A stretch of 64,000 nucleotides of DNA from assembly GCF_900108335.1 (NCBI RefSeq), contig NZ_FNVT01000001.1, forward strand, positions 736,977 through 800,976, given 5' to 3'. Origin of the DNA: Nonomuraea solani (GTDB taxonomy: Bacteria; Actinomycetota; Actinomycetes; Streptosporangiales; Streptosporangiaceae). A program made the translations under genes and the position numbers. Numbering within the stretch: the first letter of the stretch is position 1; each line of letters opens with the position of its first letter. The notes under the pieces were generated by a model. It worked only from the letters and a program-made list of their open reading frames with translations, did not search any database and had not been told where the DNA came from. Below, in pieces: positions 1 to 9,087 of the stretch.

Positions 1-641
1 ACTACGTGATCGGGTCGGTGGCCGGGCCGCATCCGTTCCCGGCGATGGTGCGCGAGTTCCAGCGGGTGATCGGGACGGAGGCGCGCGAGCAGGTGCTCTC
101 GCTGGCGGGGCGGCTGCCCGACGTGGTGTGCGCCTGCGTCGGCGGCGGCTCCAACGCGATCGGCCTCTTCCACGGCTTCCTGGACGATCCCGGGGTCGCG
201 CTGGTGGGGCTGGAGGCCGGCGGGGCCGGGATCTCGACGGGACTGCACGCGGCGGCCGTCTCCGGGGGGTCGCCGGGGATTCTGCACGGGACGCGGACGT
301 ACGTGCTGCAGGACACCCACGGCCAGACCCTGGAGAGCCACTCGATCTCGGCCGGGCTCGACTATCCCGGCATCGGTCCTGAGCATGCCTGGCTGCACTC
401 TCTCGGGCGGGCCCGCTACGAGGCGGTGCCGGACGCGGAGGCCATGGAGGCGTTCGAGCTGCTGGCCCGTACGGAGGGGATCATCCCGGCGATCGAGAGC
501 GCGCACGCGCTGGCGGGCGCGCTCAGAGAGGGACGGCGCCTGGGGCCCGACGGGCTGGTGCTGGTGAACCTTTCGGGGCGCGGCGACAAGGACATGGACA
601 CGGCGGCCCGGTACTTCGGTCTGGTGGAGGAGGGCGCATGA
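1..641 (+). CDS. trpB: Tryptophan synthase beta chain, C-terminal part (5' truncated by window)
   Basis: The reading frame is open from the left edge (codons start at base 3) and ends at TGA 639-641. Its first residues, [13 protein letters not shown], match the conserved TrpB core, and [10 protein letters not shown] is the glycine-rich loop that holds the PLP phosphate. TrpB condenses indole with serine to make tryptophan in the cytosol, in complex with TrpA. Roughly the first half of a ~400-residue protein lies outside the window. The gene overlaps trpA by 4 bp (ATGA), so the two are translationally coupled, as is usual for this pair. Confidence 0.97.
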   Translation, partial: YVIGSVAGPHPFPAMVREFQRVIGTEAREQVLSLAGRLPDVVCACVGGGSNAIGLFHGFLDDPGVALVGLEAGGAGISTGLHAAAVSGGSPGILHGTRTYVLQDTHGQTLESHSISAGLDYPGIGPEHAWLHSLGRARYEAVPDAEAMEAFELLARTEGIIPAIESAHALAGALREGRRLGPDGLVLVNLSGRGDKDMDTAARYFGLVEEGA

Positions 642-1480
642 GCACGCGAACGACGCACTCCGGCGTGGAGACGACCGGGAACGTCACCGTGGGGTCGGTC
701 ATCGAACGGGCCAGGCGCGAAGGCCGGGCCGCCCTGATCGGATACCTCCCCGTCGGTTACCCCGACGTCGAGACCTCGGTGGCGGCGATGCGGGCCATGG
801 TCGCCGGCGGGGTGGACATCGTGGAGGTCGGGCTCCCGTATTCCGACCCGCTCATCGACGGGCCCCTCATCCAGCGCGCCACCGAGGCGGCACTGGCGGG
901 CGGGGTCACCCCGGAGGACGGATTCACCGCCGTCCGGGCGCTGGCGGGGGTGCCCGCGCTGGTGATGACGTACTGGACGCTCGTCGATCGGTACGGGGTG
1001 GACCGGTACGCGGCGGACCTGGCGGCGGCGGGCGGGGCCGGGCTGATCACGCCCGACCTGATCCCGGACGAGGCGGCGAACTGGCACGCGGCGGCCGACC
1101 GGCACGGGCTCGACCGCGTCCACCTCATCGCCCCCACCTCCACCAGGGACCGGATCGATGTGGCGGCCCGCTCGTCCCGCGGCTTCGTGTACGCGGCCTC
1201 GCTCATGGGGGTGACGGGGGAGCGGGACGCGGTGAGCGCGGGGGCACGGGCGCTGGTGTCCCGCGCCAGGGAGGTCACGGACCTGCCCATCTGCGTGGGT
1301 CTCGGCGTCAGTGACGGCGCCCAGGCGGCCGAGATCGCCCAGTTCGCGGACGGCGTGATCGCCGGCTCGGCCTTCGTCCGTGCCCTGGCGAACGCCCCAG
1401 ACGTACCGACCGCCCTGTCCGCCGTCCAGGCGGTAGCCCACGACCTCGCGACCGGCGTCCGCCAACGCCCTCCCACCTGA
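638..1480 (+). CDS. trpA: Tryptophan synthase alpha chain
   Basis: 280 aa, a normal length for the family. TrpA cleaves indole-3-glycerol phosphate to indole and glyceraldehyde-3-phosphate and channels indole to TrpB. The conserved segment [15 protein letters not shown] holds the expected catalytic Glu63 and Asp74, and GVTGER (about residue 190) and GLGVSD belong to the TIM-barrel phosphate-binding region. The ATG overlaps the trpB stop by 4 bp. The first ~19 residues before [11 protein letters not shown] are poorly conserved in such proteins, so a downstream start is possible, but the overlap favours this one. It is the last trp gene here; the next gene is on the opposite strand. Confidence 0.97.
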   Translation: MSTRTTHSGVETTGNVTVGSVIERARREGRAALIGYLPVGYPDVETSVAAMRAMVAGGVDIVEVGLPYSDPLIDGPLIQRATEAALAGGVTPEDGFTAVRALAGVPALVMTYWTLVDRYGVDRYAADLAAAGGAGLITPDLIPDEAANWHAAADRHGLDRVHLIAPTSTRDRIDVAARSSRGFVYAASLMGVTGERDAVSAGARALVSRAREVTDLPICVGLGVSDGAQAAEIAQFADGVIAGSAFVRALANAPDVPTALSAVQAVAHDLATGVRQRPPT

Positions 1481-1501
1481 CCAACCCCCACCTAGCACCC
1501 C
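1472..1501 (+). repeat. Stop-proximal 15-bp tandem duplication at the trpA end
   Basis: The last codons and stop of trpA (CCC ACC TGA, 1472-1480) are repeated 15 bp downstream, in the same frame, as CCC ACC TAG (1487-1495). A further partial CCCACC copy follows. If the first stop were read through, a second in-frame stop comes five codons later. Confidence 0.6.
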
Positions 1502-1764
1502 ACCCCCGGCTCCCGCCTCAGCGGGCCGGACCCGGCTTCCGGCGCTCGGCCCAGCGGCTCCCACCCCACTTCCGGCCTGCAGCTCAGCGGACCGGGCACC
1601 CCGATCCAGCGCCCGGCTCGGCGCCTCGCCCGCCACCGCCCAGCGGGCCGGGCTCACCGCCGGCTCCTGCCCAATCCCCTATCTCGAAAGGATCGCGCCG
1701 AAGTGCGGTGGGGAAGGGAAAACGCGGTGGTGCGCCAGAATCAGGCCGAGCCAACGGGGCCGGG
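1481..1764. other. Intergenic stretch between convergent trpA and GntR genes
   Basis: 284 bp, extremely GC-rich and made of degenerate repeats. AGCGGGCCGG or AGCGGACCGG recurs near 1518, 1578 and 1638, each followed by similar CCCGGC/CACC text. I see no convincing gene, promoter or clean hairpin. It may act as a diffuse bidirectional terminator, but that is a guess. Confidence 0.4.
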
Positions 1765-2559
1765 TCAGTGGTCGAGGCGCAAGGAGACGGCGGGTTCCGA
1801 GGCGTGGCGTTTGGTGGTGAAGGCCAGGTGGGAGGCGCACATCAGGGCCAGGTCCGCCAGCAGCGGCCGGTCCGTCGCGTCGTACGTCACCCGCGTGCTC
1901 ATCAGCGCCGCACCCCCGGCGGCCCGGTGCAGCAGCGCCGCCTGGGCCTCCGACAGGACCACCGGTTTGATGGCCTCCGTGGCCCACTCCGGCGACCCCC
2001 CGCCCCGCTCCTCGATGAGCCGGTAGAGCGGCACCCGTCCCAGCTCGTCGCCGGACAGCTCGGCCGCCGGGCCCGGCGGGATGTAGGAGAGCTGGTGGAT
2101 CACGGGCGAGCCGTCGACCTTGCGCAGCCGTTCGACGACGGTGACCTCGGTGTCCGGCGCGAGCCGCAGCTCCGCCGCCACCCATCCGGGCGCCGGCGCC
2201 CGCCGCACCCCCAGGAGCACCGTCTCCAGGTCGATGCCCTGCCCGGCGAGCCCTTCGGCCAGGCTGCCCAGGCTGTTGAGCCCGTACGGGATCACGGTTC
2301 CCGCCACGAACGTGCCCAGCCCGTGCCGCTGCTCGATGCGCCCCTCCGTGCTGAGCCGCTGCAGCGCCTGCCGCACCGTCATGAGGCTGACCCCGTAGTA
2401 GGTGCCGAGCTCTCGCTGGGAGGGCAGCGGCTGGCCGGGTTCGAGTTCGCCGCCGTCGATCTGGGCGAGGAGATGTCGGTAGATGGCCTGATATTTCGGC
2501 TCGCCACCCTGGGACCCCGTGAGGTGCGGCCGCGGCTTCCCACCCGATGACGTCGGCAT
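1765..2559 (-). CDS. GntR-family transcriptional regulator (HutC/UTRA type)
   Basis: 264 aa. After ~20 variable residues comes a winged-helix GntR DNA-binding domain (KYQAIYRHLLAQI, then QPLPSQRELGTYYGVSLMTV and RQALQRL, about residues 22-85). A UTRA ligand-binding domain follows (LRKVDGSPVIHQLSYIPPG and later residues). HutC-type regulators usually bind a small sugar or amino-acid-derived ligand and repress a neighbouring operon; the target is not evident here. The ATG at 2559 is preceded by a purine-rich SD (GAGGGAAGGGG). The frame stays open far upstream only because the antisense of the next gene lacks stops. It is divergent from the secreted nuclease at 2668. Confidence 0.9.
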   Translation of the reverse strand: MPTSSGGKPRPHLTGSQGGEPKYQAIYRHLLAQIDGGELEPGQPLPSQRELGTYYGVSLMTVRQALQRLSTEGRIEQRHGLGTFVAGTVIPYGLNSLGSLAEGLAGQGIDLETVLLGVRRAPAPGWVAAELRLAPDTEVTVVERLRKVDGSPVIHQLSYIPPGPAAELSGDELGRVPLYRLIEERGGGSPEWATEAIKPVVLSEAQAALLHRAAGGAALMSTRVTYDATDRPLLADLALMCASHLAFTTKRHASEPAVSLRLDH

Positions 2560-2667
2560 GCCCCACCCCTTCCCTCGCCGGCTCCAACCTGCCCCGCCGG
2601 CTCCGACGAAAAAGCCTACTGGCGTACGCCGCCGGGAAATGCCATGCTCCCTCCGAGGTGAGGCATC

Positions 2668-3891
2668 GTGAGGATCTTCCGGTGTGTCCTGGCCGCCATC
2701 GTCGCGGCCGCCGTCGTGCCCCTGTGGACGAGCGCCGCCGAGGCCGCCGACCGGGTCAGGTTCGCCACCTTCAACGCCTCGCTCAACCGCGCCGCCGACG
2801 GGCAACTGGTCGCCGACCTGTCCACGCCGGACAACGCGCAGGCGAAGGTCATCGCCGAGATCGTCCAGCGGGCCCGCCCCGACGTGGTGCTCATCAACGA
2901 GTTCGACTTCGACGCCGGCGGCGTGGCGGCCCGGCTGTTCCAGGACAACTACCTGTCCGTGGGGCAGGGCGGGGCGCGGCCGATCGCGTACCGGCACCGG
3001 TTCACGGCCCCGAGCAACACCGGGATCGCCTCCGGCTTCGACCTCAACAACAACGGCGCCGTGGTGACCACGCCGGGCGCGGCCGGTTACGGGGACGACG
3101 CGTTCGGGTTCGGGGCCTTTCCCGGGCAGTTCGGCATGGTGGTCTACTCGCGTCATCCGATCGACGTGCGCGCCGTGCGGACGTTCCAGAGGTTCCTGTG
3201 GAAGGACATGCCGGGCGCGGCCCTGCCCGACGACCCCGCGACGCCGGCGCCCGCCGACTGGTACTCGCCGGAGGAGCTGCGGGTCTTCCGCCTGTCCTCC
3301 AAGAGCCACTGGGACCTGCCGGTACGCGTCGGGCACCGTACCGTGCACTTCCTGGTCAGCCACCCCACGCCGCCCACGTTCGACGGCGCGGAGGACCGCA
3401 ACGGGCGCCGCAACCACGACGAGATCCGGCTGTGGGCCGACTACACCAGGCCCGGCGGGGGCGGCTACCTCTACGACGACCGCGGCCGGCGCGGCGGGCT
3501 GGCCCCGGGGGCGGCGTTCGTGATCGCCGGTGACCAGAACGCCGATCCGCACGACGGCGACAGCTACCAGAACGCGATCCGGCAACTGCTCGGCCACCCC
3601 AGGATCAACGCCGCGTTCGCGCCATCGAGCGCGGGCGCCGCGGAGGCCGCGGTGCTGCAGGGCGGTGCCAACACCACGCACACCGGCGACCCGAAGTACG
3701 ACACGGCCGACTTCTCCGACACAGCCCCCGGCAACCTCCGCGCCGACTACGTCCTGCCGTCCCGGCGGCTGAAGGTGACGGGCGGCGGCGTCTTCTGGCC
3801 GGTGGCCGCCGACCCGCTGTCACGATTGACCGGCGTGTTCCCGTTCCCCAGCTCCGACCACCGACTGGTCTGGCTGGACATCAGACCCTAG
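2668..3891 (+). CDS. Secreted endonuclease/exonuclease/phosphatase (EEP) family protein
   Basis: 407 aa. GTG start with SD GAGGTGAGG at 2655-2663. The N-terminus (RIFRCVLAAIVAAAVVPLW, then SAAEAA) is a Sec signal peptide. EEP/DNase I-like fold motifs appear in order: RFATFNASLN, VLINEFDF (metal-binding Glu), GDQNADPHDGDSY near residue 290, and SDHRLVWLDI at the C-terminus. Family members hydrolyse phosphodiester or phosphomonoester bonds with Mg2+; the long inserts between motifs are typical of large secreted actinobacterial members. The substrate (nucleic acid or phosphoester) cannot be told from sequence. Its 3' end is duplicated just downstream. Confidence 0.88.
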   Translation: MRIFRCVLAAIVAAAVVPLWTSAAEAADRVRFATFNASLNRAADGQLVADLSTPDNAQAKVIAEIVQRARPDVVLINEFDFDAGGVAARLFQDNYLSVGQGGARPIAYRHRFTAPSNTGIASGFDLNNNGAVVTTPGAAGYGDDAFGFGAFPGQFGMVVYSRHPIDVRAVRTFQRFLWKDMPGAALPDDPATPAPADWYSPEELRVFRLSSKSHWDLPVRVGHRTVHFLVSHPTPPTFDGAEDRNGRRNHDEIRLWADYTRPGGGGYLYDDRGRRGGLAPGAAFVIAGDQNADPHDGDSYQNAIRQLLGHPRINAAFAPSSAGAAEAAVLQGGANTTHTGDPKYDTADFSDTAPGNLRADYVLPSRRLKVTGGGVFWPVAADPLSRLTGVFPFPSSDHRLVWLDIRP

Positions 3892-3985
3892 CCCGACCGC
3901 CGCCGGCCTGGGTGGACGTCAGGCCCTGAGCCCGGCCGCCGGCCGGGCCGGCTTTTCGGGCTGGAGGTCAGGTTCTGGGCCGGGT
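3875..3985 (+). repeat. Degenerate direct repeats copying the nuclease stop region
   Basis: The gene end TGGACATCAGACCCTAGCCC (from 3875, stop TAG 3889-3891) recurs as TGGACGTCAGGCCCTGAGCC from 3913 and, more weakly, as TGGAGGTCAGGTTCTGGGCC from 3962. The spacings are 38 and 49 bp. The copies suggest slippage or duplication around the 3' end of the gene. Confidence 0.55.
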
Positions 3986-3989
3986 CAGC

Positions 3990-4522
3990 GCTTGGGGGCC
4001 GGGGGAGCTGGATCTGGGCCTTGGCGGGGTCGAGCTTCGTGGTGACCGCGCTCGCGGGCGGTGTCTTGATCGACACCTTGGCGCCCCAGCCCGTGTAACG
4101 GGTCTCCATCGCGGTCTTGCTCAGCCCGACCTGGCCGGTCTCCAGCCGCGTGGTCAGCTTGACCGGTCCTTGACGCTCATCGACCCCTTGTACGTCGAGC
4201 CGCTCCGCTTGGAGCGTGCCAGCAGCGCCTTCCACGTGCTCGGGTCGGCGGCGTTGACGAAGTCGCCGAACATGGAGTTGATCCCGCTCGTCCAGCCCGG
4301 CGACTGCTTCCACCACGTCTTGCCCTCCGGCAGGGCGGTGCCCGTCAGGCCGCCTTTGACGTAGGACGTGCGGCCGATGCGGATCGTGCGCTCCGGCTTG
4401 GTCAGGCCACTGGAACGGCCGGCCATGGCCTCGGAGAGGCCGAAGTCGTCGACCGGCTTCTTGTCGTCGGAGCCGGAGGGGAGCTTGCCCGTGATGTCGG
4501 AGGCCGCGACGGGATGGTCGGA
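3990..4522 (-). pseudogene. Decayed lipoprotein-like gene (LppX/LolA-like remnant)
   Basis: Two adjacent minus-strand frames carry pieces of one protein. The first reads KPERTIRIGRTSYVKGG, ALPEGKTWWKQSPGW, DPSTWKALL and GSTYKGSMSVKD (about 4520 to 4172). Then the frame shifts and the protein resumes as GPVKLTTRLETGQVG and METRYTGWGAKVSIK (about 4172 to 4000). Those motifs are familiar from secreted actinobacterial lipoproteins with a LolA-like fold. There is no signal peptide or lipobox: an in-frame stop (TAG at 4523-4525) lies just upstream. Compared with what I recall of the family, a central stretch also seems lost at the frameshift. I read it as a dead gene; the exact ends are approximate. 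Confidence 0.7.
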
Positions 4523-4602
4523 CTAACACGACCCTCGTCTCCGCCAAGGCGCCGGCCACCGGTCCCGCACTTATGGCCCGCTTATACGCCGATATTTCGT
4601 AC

Positions 4603-4629
4603 TTTACAAGATCTTGTCAGTCGTATAAG
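4603..4629 (+). promoter_or_regulatory. Putative promoter with palindromic operator for the M36 peptidase
   Basis: A perfect 12-bp palindrome ACAAGATCTTGT (4606-4617) sits between a -35-like TTTACA (4603-4608) and a -10-like TATAAG (4624-4629). The spacing of 15 bp is short. The region is unusually AT-rich for this genome. The layout suggests a repressor site over the core promoter of the downstream secreted peptidase. Confidence 0.45.
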
Positions 4630-4692
4630 AGCGGTGTTTCCTCATGCCCAGATGCGCGATTTCTGTGCATCCCTGGCACGCGGGAGGGAAAC

Positions 4693-7590
4693 GTGTCGAC
4701 CAAGCCTTGGTTACGCAGCACACTCGTCGTCGTCGCTCTCACAGCGTCGGCTCTACCCCTGGCAGGGGCCGCCCGGGGCGAACCCGGCGGGCAGGCCCCG
4801 GTGATCCACGACTTCCAGGCCGAGAACCACGCCAAGCCCGATGTGGACAACCGTCAGGGCCGGATACCGCCCCCGGCGGGCGCCAACGCGCGCAGAGCCG
4901 GACCTCCGGCCGACATCCAATGGAACGCTCTAGGCACCCCGGCCACCATCACGAGCAAGGAACCCTTGGCCGAGGGCCTGGGCTCCGACCCCGGGCAGGC
5001 CGCCCGGGCCTACCTCAAGAACAACGAGGCGGTCTTCGGGCTGCCCGCCGAGTCCGTCGACGCGCTGGAGACGGTCGCGATCAACCCCATCGGCACGGGT
5101 CACGCCGTGCTGTTGCGCCAGCGCTTCGGTGACCTGCCGGCCGGTGTGGACGGTCTTGTCGCGGTCGGTGTGGCCGGCGGGCAGGTCAGGCACGTCACGT
5201 CCTCGCTGTCCCGCCAGACCGGCGCGCCGCCGGCCGCGGCGATCACCGCGCAGCGGGCCATGGAGATCGCGGCCGGGGACGGCGGCATCGACCTGGCCAA
5301 GGCGATCACCAAGCAGGCCACGCCGGTGGCGGTGCCGGCGCCCGACGGGGTGCACAGCGCGTACCAGGTGGTGCTGATCGGGGGCGGCGCGGAGGCGGCG
5401 TACACGACGCATGTGGACGCCGTCAGCGGCGGCATCCTGACGCGGGAGAACCTGGTCGACCACCACCAGGACCCCGACAACCCGCGCTGGGAGGTCTTCC
5501 CGGCGAACCCGCGCGACGACCACTCCTCCGCCGACACCCGCCAGACCTGGTGCTTCAAGCCCGGTCCGGGCTGTGACCACGTGAGCGGCGGCGACCCGGC
5601 GACGGGCAAGGCGTGGGACGTCGACCACACCACCGGCACGCCGACGAACACCAGCGTCGGCAACGCGGCCAGGACGTACGAGAACCGGGCGAGCGGCGAC
5701 CCGTTCACGGTCGGCACCCGTACGAACGTGCTCACGCCGAGCAGGAACTACATCTATCCGTGGCAGAACACCTGGTTCACCGCCAAGTGCGACCCGGCGG
5801 TGTTCGACCAGCCCGGCGAGAACGACCTGGAGGCGTCCATCGCCAACCTGAACGCCATGCACAACCGCATGCATGGCTGGTCGTACCGGCTGGGCTTCAC
5901 CGAGACCGCCTGGAACATGCAGACGGACAACGGGGAGCGCGGCGGACTCGGCAACGACCCCGAGCAGGGCAACGCGCAGGCGGGCGCCCGGGTGCTGTCG
6001 GTGCGCGACAACGCCAACCAGATCACCGGGCCCGACGGGGTCGCGCCGATCACGAACATGTACCTGTGGCAGCCGGTCGCCGGTGCCTTCTACGGCCCGT
6101 GCGTGGACGGCGACTACGACATGTCGGTCATCGGCCACGAGTACACGCACGCGATCTCCGGCCGCATGATCGGCGGCCCGAACGCCGGCTGGAGCGGTGC
6201 CCAGGCCGGGGCCATGAACGAGAGCACGTCGGACCTGTTCTCGATGGAGCAGCTCTTCGAGTACGGCTTCCGCCCCTCGGGCGAGACCCCGTACGTCACC
6301 GGCGGCTACGTCACCGGCGACAAGACCCGCGGCATCAGGAACTACGACATGTCGAAGTCGCCGCTGAACTACAGCGACCTCAACTACGACATCGTCGGCC
6401 AGCAGGTGCACGCGGACGGCGAGATCTGGTCGGCCACGCAGTTCGACGTGCGGGCGGCCTTCGTCAAGCGGTACGGCCAGGGCTCGGCCAGGCAGCAGCG
6501 CTCCTGCGCCGACGGCACGACGCCGCTGGACAGGTGCCCGGGCAACCGGCGCTGGATCCAGCTCTCGTTCGACGCCCTGCTGCTGATGGCCTCGGGCGCG
6601 GTCAGCTACGTCGACCACAGGAACGCGCTGCTGGCGGCGGACCAGATGCGCTTCGGCGGTGCGAACCAGGACATCATGTGGCGCGCGTTCGCCGAGCACG
6701 GCCTGGGGGAGGGCGCGGCCAGCGCCGGCCCGAACGACCCCGACCCGACGCCGAGCTTCGTCAACCCGACCGGCAAGAACGGCTCGCTGCAGCTCAAGCC
6801 GCTCGGGGAGGCGAAGGGCGCGGCGCTGCGCCTGTACGTCGGCGACTACGAGGGCCGGGTCGTCCCGGTCGCGGACACCGATCCGGCGACGCCGCTCACC
6901 GACACGGCGCACATGACGCCCGGCGTGTACGACTTCGTCGTGGCGGGCGCGGGGTTCGGCCACAAGCGGCTGAAGTTCGCGGTGCTGCCGGGCCTCAAGC
7001 TGCCGCTTCCGCTCTCGCTGACGCGTAACCACGCCTCGGCGGCGAACGGGGCGACGGCGGCGGGCGACGGCGTCAACCAGGCCAGGCTGATCGACGACAC
7101 CGAGGCCACGAACTGGGCCTCGCTCACCGGTGCGCCGGCGGGCAAGTCGGTCGTCGTGGACCTGGCGGGCGACGCGCCGGTCAAGGTCCGCAGGGTGCAG
7201 GTGAGCGCGATGCTCAGGCCGAACATCGGCGACGCGGCCGACCCCGGGGCGCAGAACCGCTTCTCCAGCCTGCGCTCCTTCGAGGTGCTGGCCTGCAGCG
7301 AGAACTGCGCCGACGCGGCGAACTATAAGAAGATCCACACCAGCCGGGCGAACGCGTTCGACACCGGGCTGCCGCGTCCCCGGGGCCGGGATCTGATCTT
7401 CAAGTCGTTCGACGTGCGCACCACGAGTGCCACGCACCTGATGTTCCGGGTGCTGACCTCGCAGTGCACCGGGAACCCGCTGTACGCGGGTGAGCAGGAC
7501 AACGACCCGAACTCCGCGACGGACTGCGCCACGGCCAGCCCGCAGCGGGAACAGGTGAGGGCGGCGGAGTTCCAGGCATATTCGCACTGA
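4693..7590 (+). CDS. Secreted M36 (fungalysin-like) zinc metallopeptidase with C-terminal F5/8-type domain
   Basis: 965 aa from the GTG at 4693, which follows a strong SD (GGGAGGGAA) and gives a clean signal peptide (LRSTLVVVALTASALPLAGA). Longer in-frame starts upstream lack this. The propeptide contains FTP/PepSY-like segments up to ~residue 260. The catalytic core has the HEXXH motif HEYTH at residues 482-486 and the third ligand Glu510 in MNESTSDLF, as in family M36. After ~residue 700 comes a linker and a discoidin/F5-8-like domain (LIDDTEATNWASL onward), probably for surface or glycan binding. It degrades extracellular protein. Residue 7 is encoded by the rare TTA codon (4711-4713), so bldA-type leucyl-tRNA control is possible. 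Confidence 0.92.
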   Translation: MSTKPWLRSTLVVVALTASALPLAGAARGEPGGQAPVIHDFQAENHAKPDVDNRQGRIPPPAGANARRAGPPADIQWNALGTPATITSKEPLAEGLGSDPGQAARAYLKNNEAVFGLPAESVDALETVAINPIGTGHAVLLRQRFGDLPAGVDGLVAVGVAGGQVRHVTSSLSRQTGAPPAAAITAQRAMEIAAGDGGIDLAKAITKQATPVAVPAPDGVHSAYQVVLIGGGAEAAYTTHVDAVSGGILTRENLVDHHQDPDNPRWEVFPANPRDDHSSADTRQTWCFKPGPGCDHVSGGDPATGKAWDVDHTTGTPTNTSVGNAARTYENRASGDPFTVGTRTNVLTPSRNYIYPWQNTWFTAKCDPAVFDQPGENDLEASIANLNAMHNRMHGWSYRLGFTETAWNMQTDNGERGGLGNDPEQGNAQAGARVLSVRDNANQITGPDGVAPITNMYLWQPVAGAFYGPCVDGDYDMSVIGHEYTHAISGRMIGGPNAGWSGAQAGAMNESTSDLFSMEQLFEYGFRPSGETPYVTGGYVTGDKTRGIRNYDMSKSPLNYSDLNYDIVGQQVHADGEIWSATQFDVRAAFVKRYGQGSARQQRSCADGTTPLDRCPGNRRWIQLSFDALLLMASGAVSYVDHRNALLAADQMRFGGANQDIMWRAFAEHGLGEGAASAGPNDPDPTPSFVNPTGKNGSLQLKPLGEAKGAALRLYVGDYEGRVVPVADTDPATPLTDTAHMTPGVYDFVVAGAGFGHKRLKFAVLPGLKLPLPLSLTRNHASAANGATAAGDGVNQARLIDDTEATNWASLTGAPAGKSVVVDLAGDAPVKVRRVQVSAMLRPNIGDAADPGAQNRFSSLRSFEVLACSENCADAANYKKIHTSRANAFDTGLPRPRGRDLIFKSFDVRTTSATHLMFRVLTSQCTGNPLYAGEQDNDPNSATDCATASPQREQVRAAEFQAYSH

Positions 7591-7599
7591 CCTCGTCGA

Positions 7600-7626
7600 G
7601 GGCCCGCGCTTCACGAGCGCGGGCCC
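7600..7626 (+). terminator. Intrinsic terminator hairpin after the M36 peptidase
   Basis: A perfect 11-bp stem: GGGCCCGCGCT (7600-7610), loop TCACG, AGCGCGGGCCC (7616-7626), then TTCT. It lies 9 bp after the peptidase stop. Confidence 0.85.
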
Positions 7627-7694
7627 TTCTGTGTAGTTAGATGCCGTACTATCTTGGACAAGGTCTATTCGACATCGAACTACATGGAGTGCCC

Positions 7695-8810
7695 ATGCGT
7701 ACCCGAATCCGCGACGTCCGCGTCTTCGACGGCGAGCGGACCCTGCCGGAAACCGACGTCCTCATCGACGGCGACCGCATCGCCGAGCCAGGCGCCGGCC
7801 CCGTGGACGTCGAGGTGGACGGCACGGGCAGGACCTTGCTGCCCGGCCTCATCGACGCCCACACGCACGCCTTCGACGGCGACCTGGCGGAGGCGCTGAA
7901 GTTCGGCGTCACCACCGAGCTCGACATGAACAACCTGCCGCCCATCCTCGCCGCCCAGCGCCGCCAGGCCGCCGAGCGCGACGACGTGGCCGACCTCCGC
8001 AGCTCCAGCATGATCGCCACCGCCCCGCACGGCCACCCGACCCAGATCATGACCCCGGACCTCCTGCGCTCCCTCGGAGCCGACGGCGGCCTCGACACGG
8101 TCGCCGATTCGGGCGAGGCGAAGGCGTTCGTGGAGGCCCGCCTGGACGAGGGCGCCGACTACCTCAAGATCGCCATCGACGACGGCGCGGTGTCGGGCAT
8201 GAAGCTCCCGGCCCTCACCCCCGACCTGGCCGCCGTCCTCGTGGAGGCGGGCCACGCCGCCGGCCTCAGGGTCATCGCCCACACGGTCACCGCCAGGGAG
8301 GCCCTGCTGGCGCTGGACGCGGGGGTGGACGGCCTGGCGCACCTGTACTCGGACGTGCCGGAGGAGCGGGCCGAGGAGGTGGCGGCCAGGATCGCCGCGT
8401 ACGACGCGTTCGTGGTCAGCACGATCACCTACATCGAGGCGGTGACCACCGCCCTCGCGAAAGGCATCCCGATGCACGCCCAAGGCGTCCGCAACGCCTC
8501 ACACGCGGCCGCCGCGCTGCACCGGGCGGGCGTGCCCCTGCTGGCGGGCACGGACGCCACCCCCTTCGGCCCGGCGCACGGCGCGGCCCTCCACCGCGAA
8601 CTCCTCCTCCTGACGCGGGCGGGCCTGACCCCCGAACAGGCGTTGCGGTCGGCTACGAGCGCCACGGCCCGCTGCTTCGGCCTCGCGGACCGGGGCGTGG
8701 TCGCTCCCGGCAGGCGGGCCGACCTGCTGCTCATCGAGGGCGACCCGACCACGGACATCACCGCGACCAGGTCCATCGCCGGCGTCTGGCGCGCCGGAAC
8801 ACGCCTTTAG
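7695..8810 (+). CDS. Metal-dependent amidohydrolase (imidazolonepropionase-like)
   Basis: 371 aa. ATG 7695 has GGAG (7686-7689) at good spacing. An N-terminal beta-sandwich segment (RIRDVRVFDGERTLPETDV) precedes GLIDAHTHAFDG, the metal-binding HxH of the amidohydrolase barrel. DYLKIAIDDG, RVIAHTVT and LLAGTDATPFG supply the further Lys, His and Asp ligands, and RADLLLIEGDPTTDI closes the protein. There is no signal peptide, so it should be cytosolic. Family members cleave cyclic or linear amides, from peptides to drug-like compounds; the substrate is not predictable. Its stop overlaps the convergent XRE gene by 4 bp. Upstream, TAGAT and ATCT half-sites flank GCCGTACT (about 7639-7656) and may be a weak operator. 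Confidence 0.88.
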   Translation: MRTRIRDVRVFDGERTLPETDVLIDGDRIAEPGAGPVDVEVDGTGRTLLPGLIDAHTHAFDGDLAEALKFGVTTELDMNNLPPILAAQRRQAAERDDVADLRSSSMIATAPHGHPTQIMTPDLLRSLGADGGLDTVADSGEAKAFVEARLDEGADYLKIAIDDGAVSGMKLPALTPDLAAVLVEAGHAAGLRVIAHTVTAREALLALDAGVDGLAHLYSDVPEERAEEVAARIAAYDAFVVSTITYIEAVTTALAKGIPMHAQGVRNASHAAAALHRAGVPLLAGTDATPFGPAHGAALHRELLLLTRAGLTPEQALRSATSATARCFGLADRGVVAPGRRADLLLIEGDPTTDITATRSIAGVWRAGTRL

Positions 8811-9061
8811 GGCTTCTTGCGTACGGGCCGTTTCCAGAATTTCATCAGCTCCCCGTCGAGCCAGAGCGCCTTTTCGCACCGGGCGACGAAGTCCTTTCCC
8901 GGAGGCCGTTTGCCCCGTTCGACGAAACCGACGTACGCGCCGGAGAAATTGATCTGACGCCCCAATTCCCGCTGGGTCCATCCGCGTGCGGTCCGGTAAA
9001 CGCGTAGCACGGATCCCAGGTCATCGTAGGGCGGGTAGTCCAGTTCCGGATCATTCGGCAC
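8807..9061 (-). CDS. Small XRE-family helix-turn-helix regulator
   Basis: 84 aa, essentially one HTH_31-type domain: SVLRVYRTARGWTQRELG, then FSGAYVGFVERGKRPPGKDF (about residues 16-55). It lacks the long C-terminal DUF5753 domain of the abundant ~280-aa actinobacterial XRE proteins. The C-terminus is basic (KRPVRKKP). It converges on the amidohydrolase with a 4-bp overlap, and 119 bp separate its start from the end of the response regulator gene. A perfect palindrome upstream (9088-9101) could be its own operator. Confidence 0.8.
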   Translation of the reverse strand: MPNDPELDYPPYDDLGSVLRVYRTARGWTQRELGRQINFSGAYVGFVERGKRPPGKDFVARCEKALWLDGELMKFWKRPVRKKP

Positions 9062-9087
9062 TGATGACTCCGTTTGAAGGGTTCGCA

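Noticed and set aside
1765..3681. 638-codon version of the GntR gene
   Set aside because: The extra ~370 N-terminal residues are antisense to the secreted nuclease. The regulator with its SD starts at 2559.
4930..7614. 894-codon minus-strand open frame opposite the M36 peptidase
   Set aside because: It is the shadow of a gene with unmistakable HEXXH chemistry; the composition is Arg/Val/Gly low-complexity.
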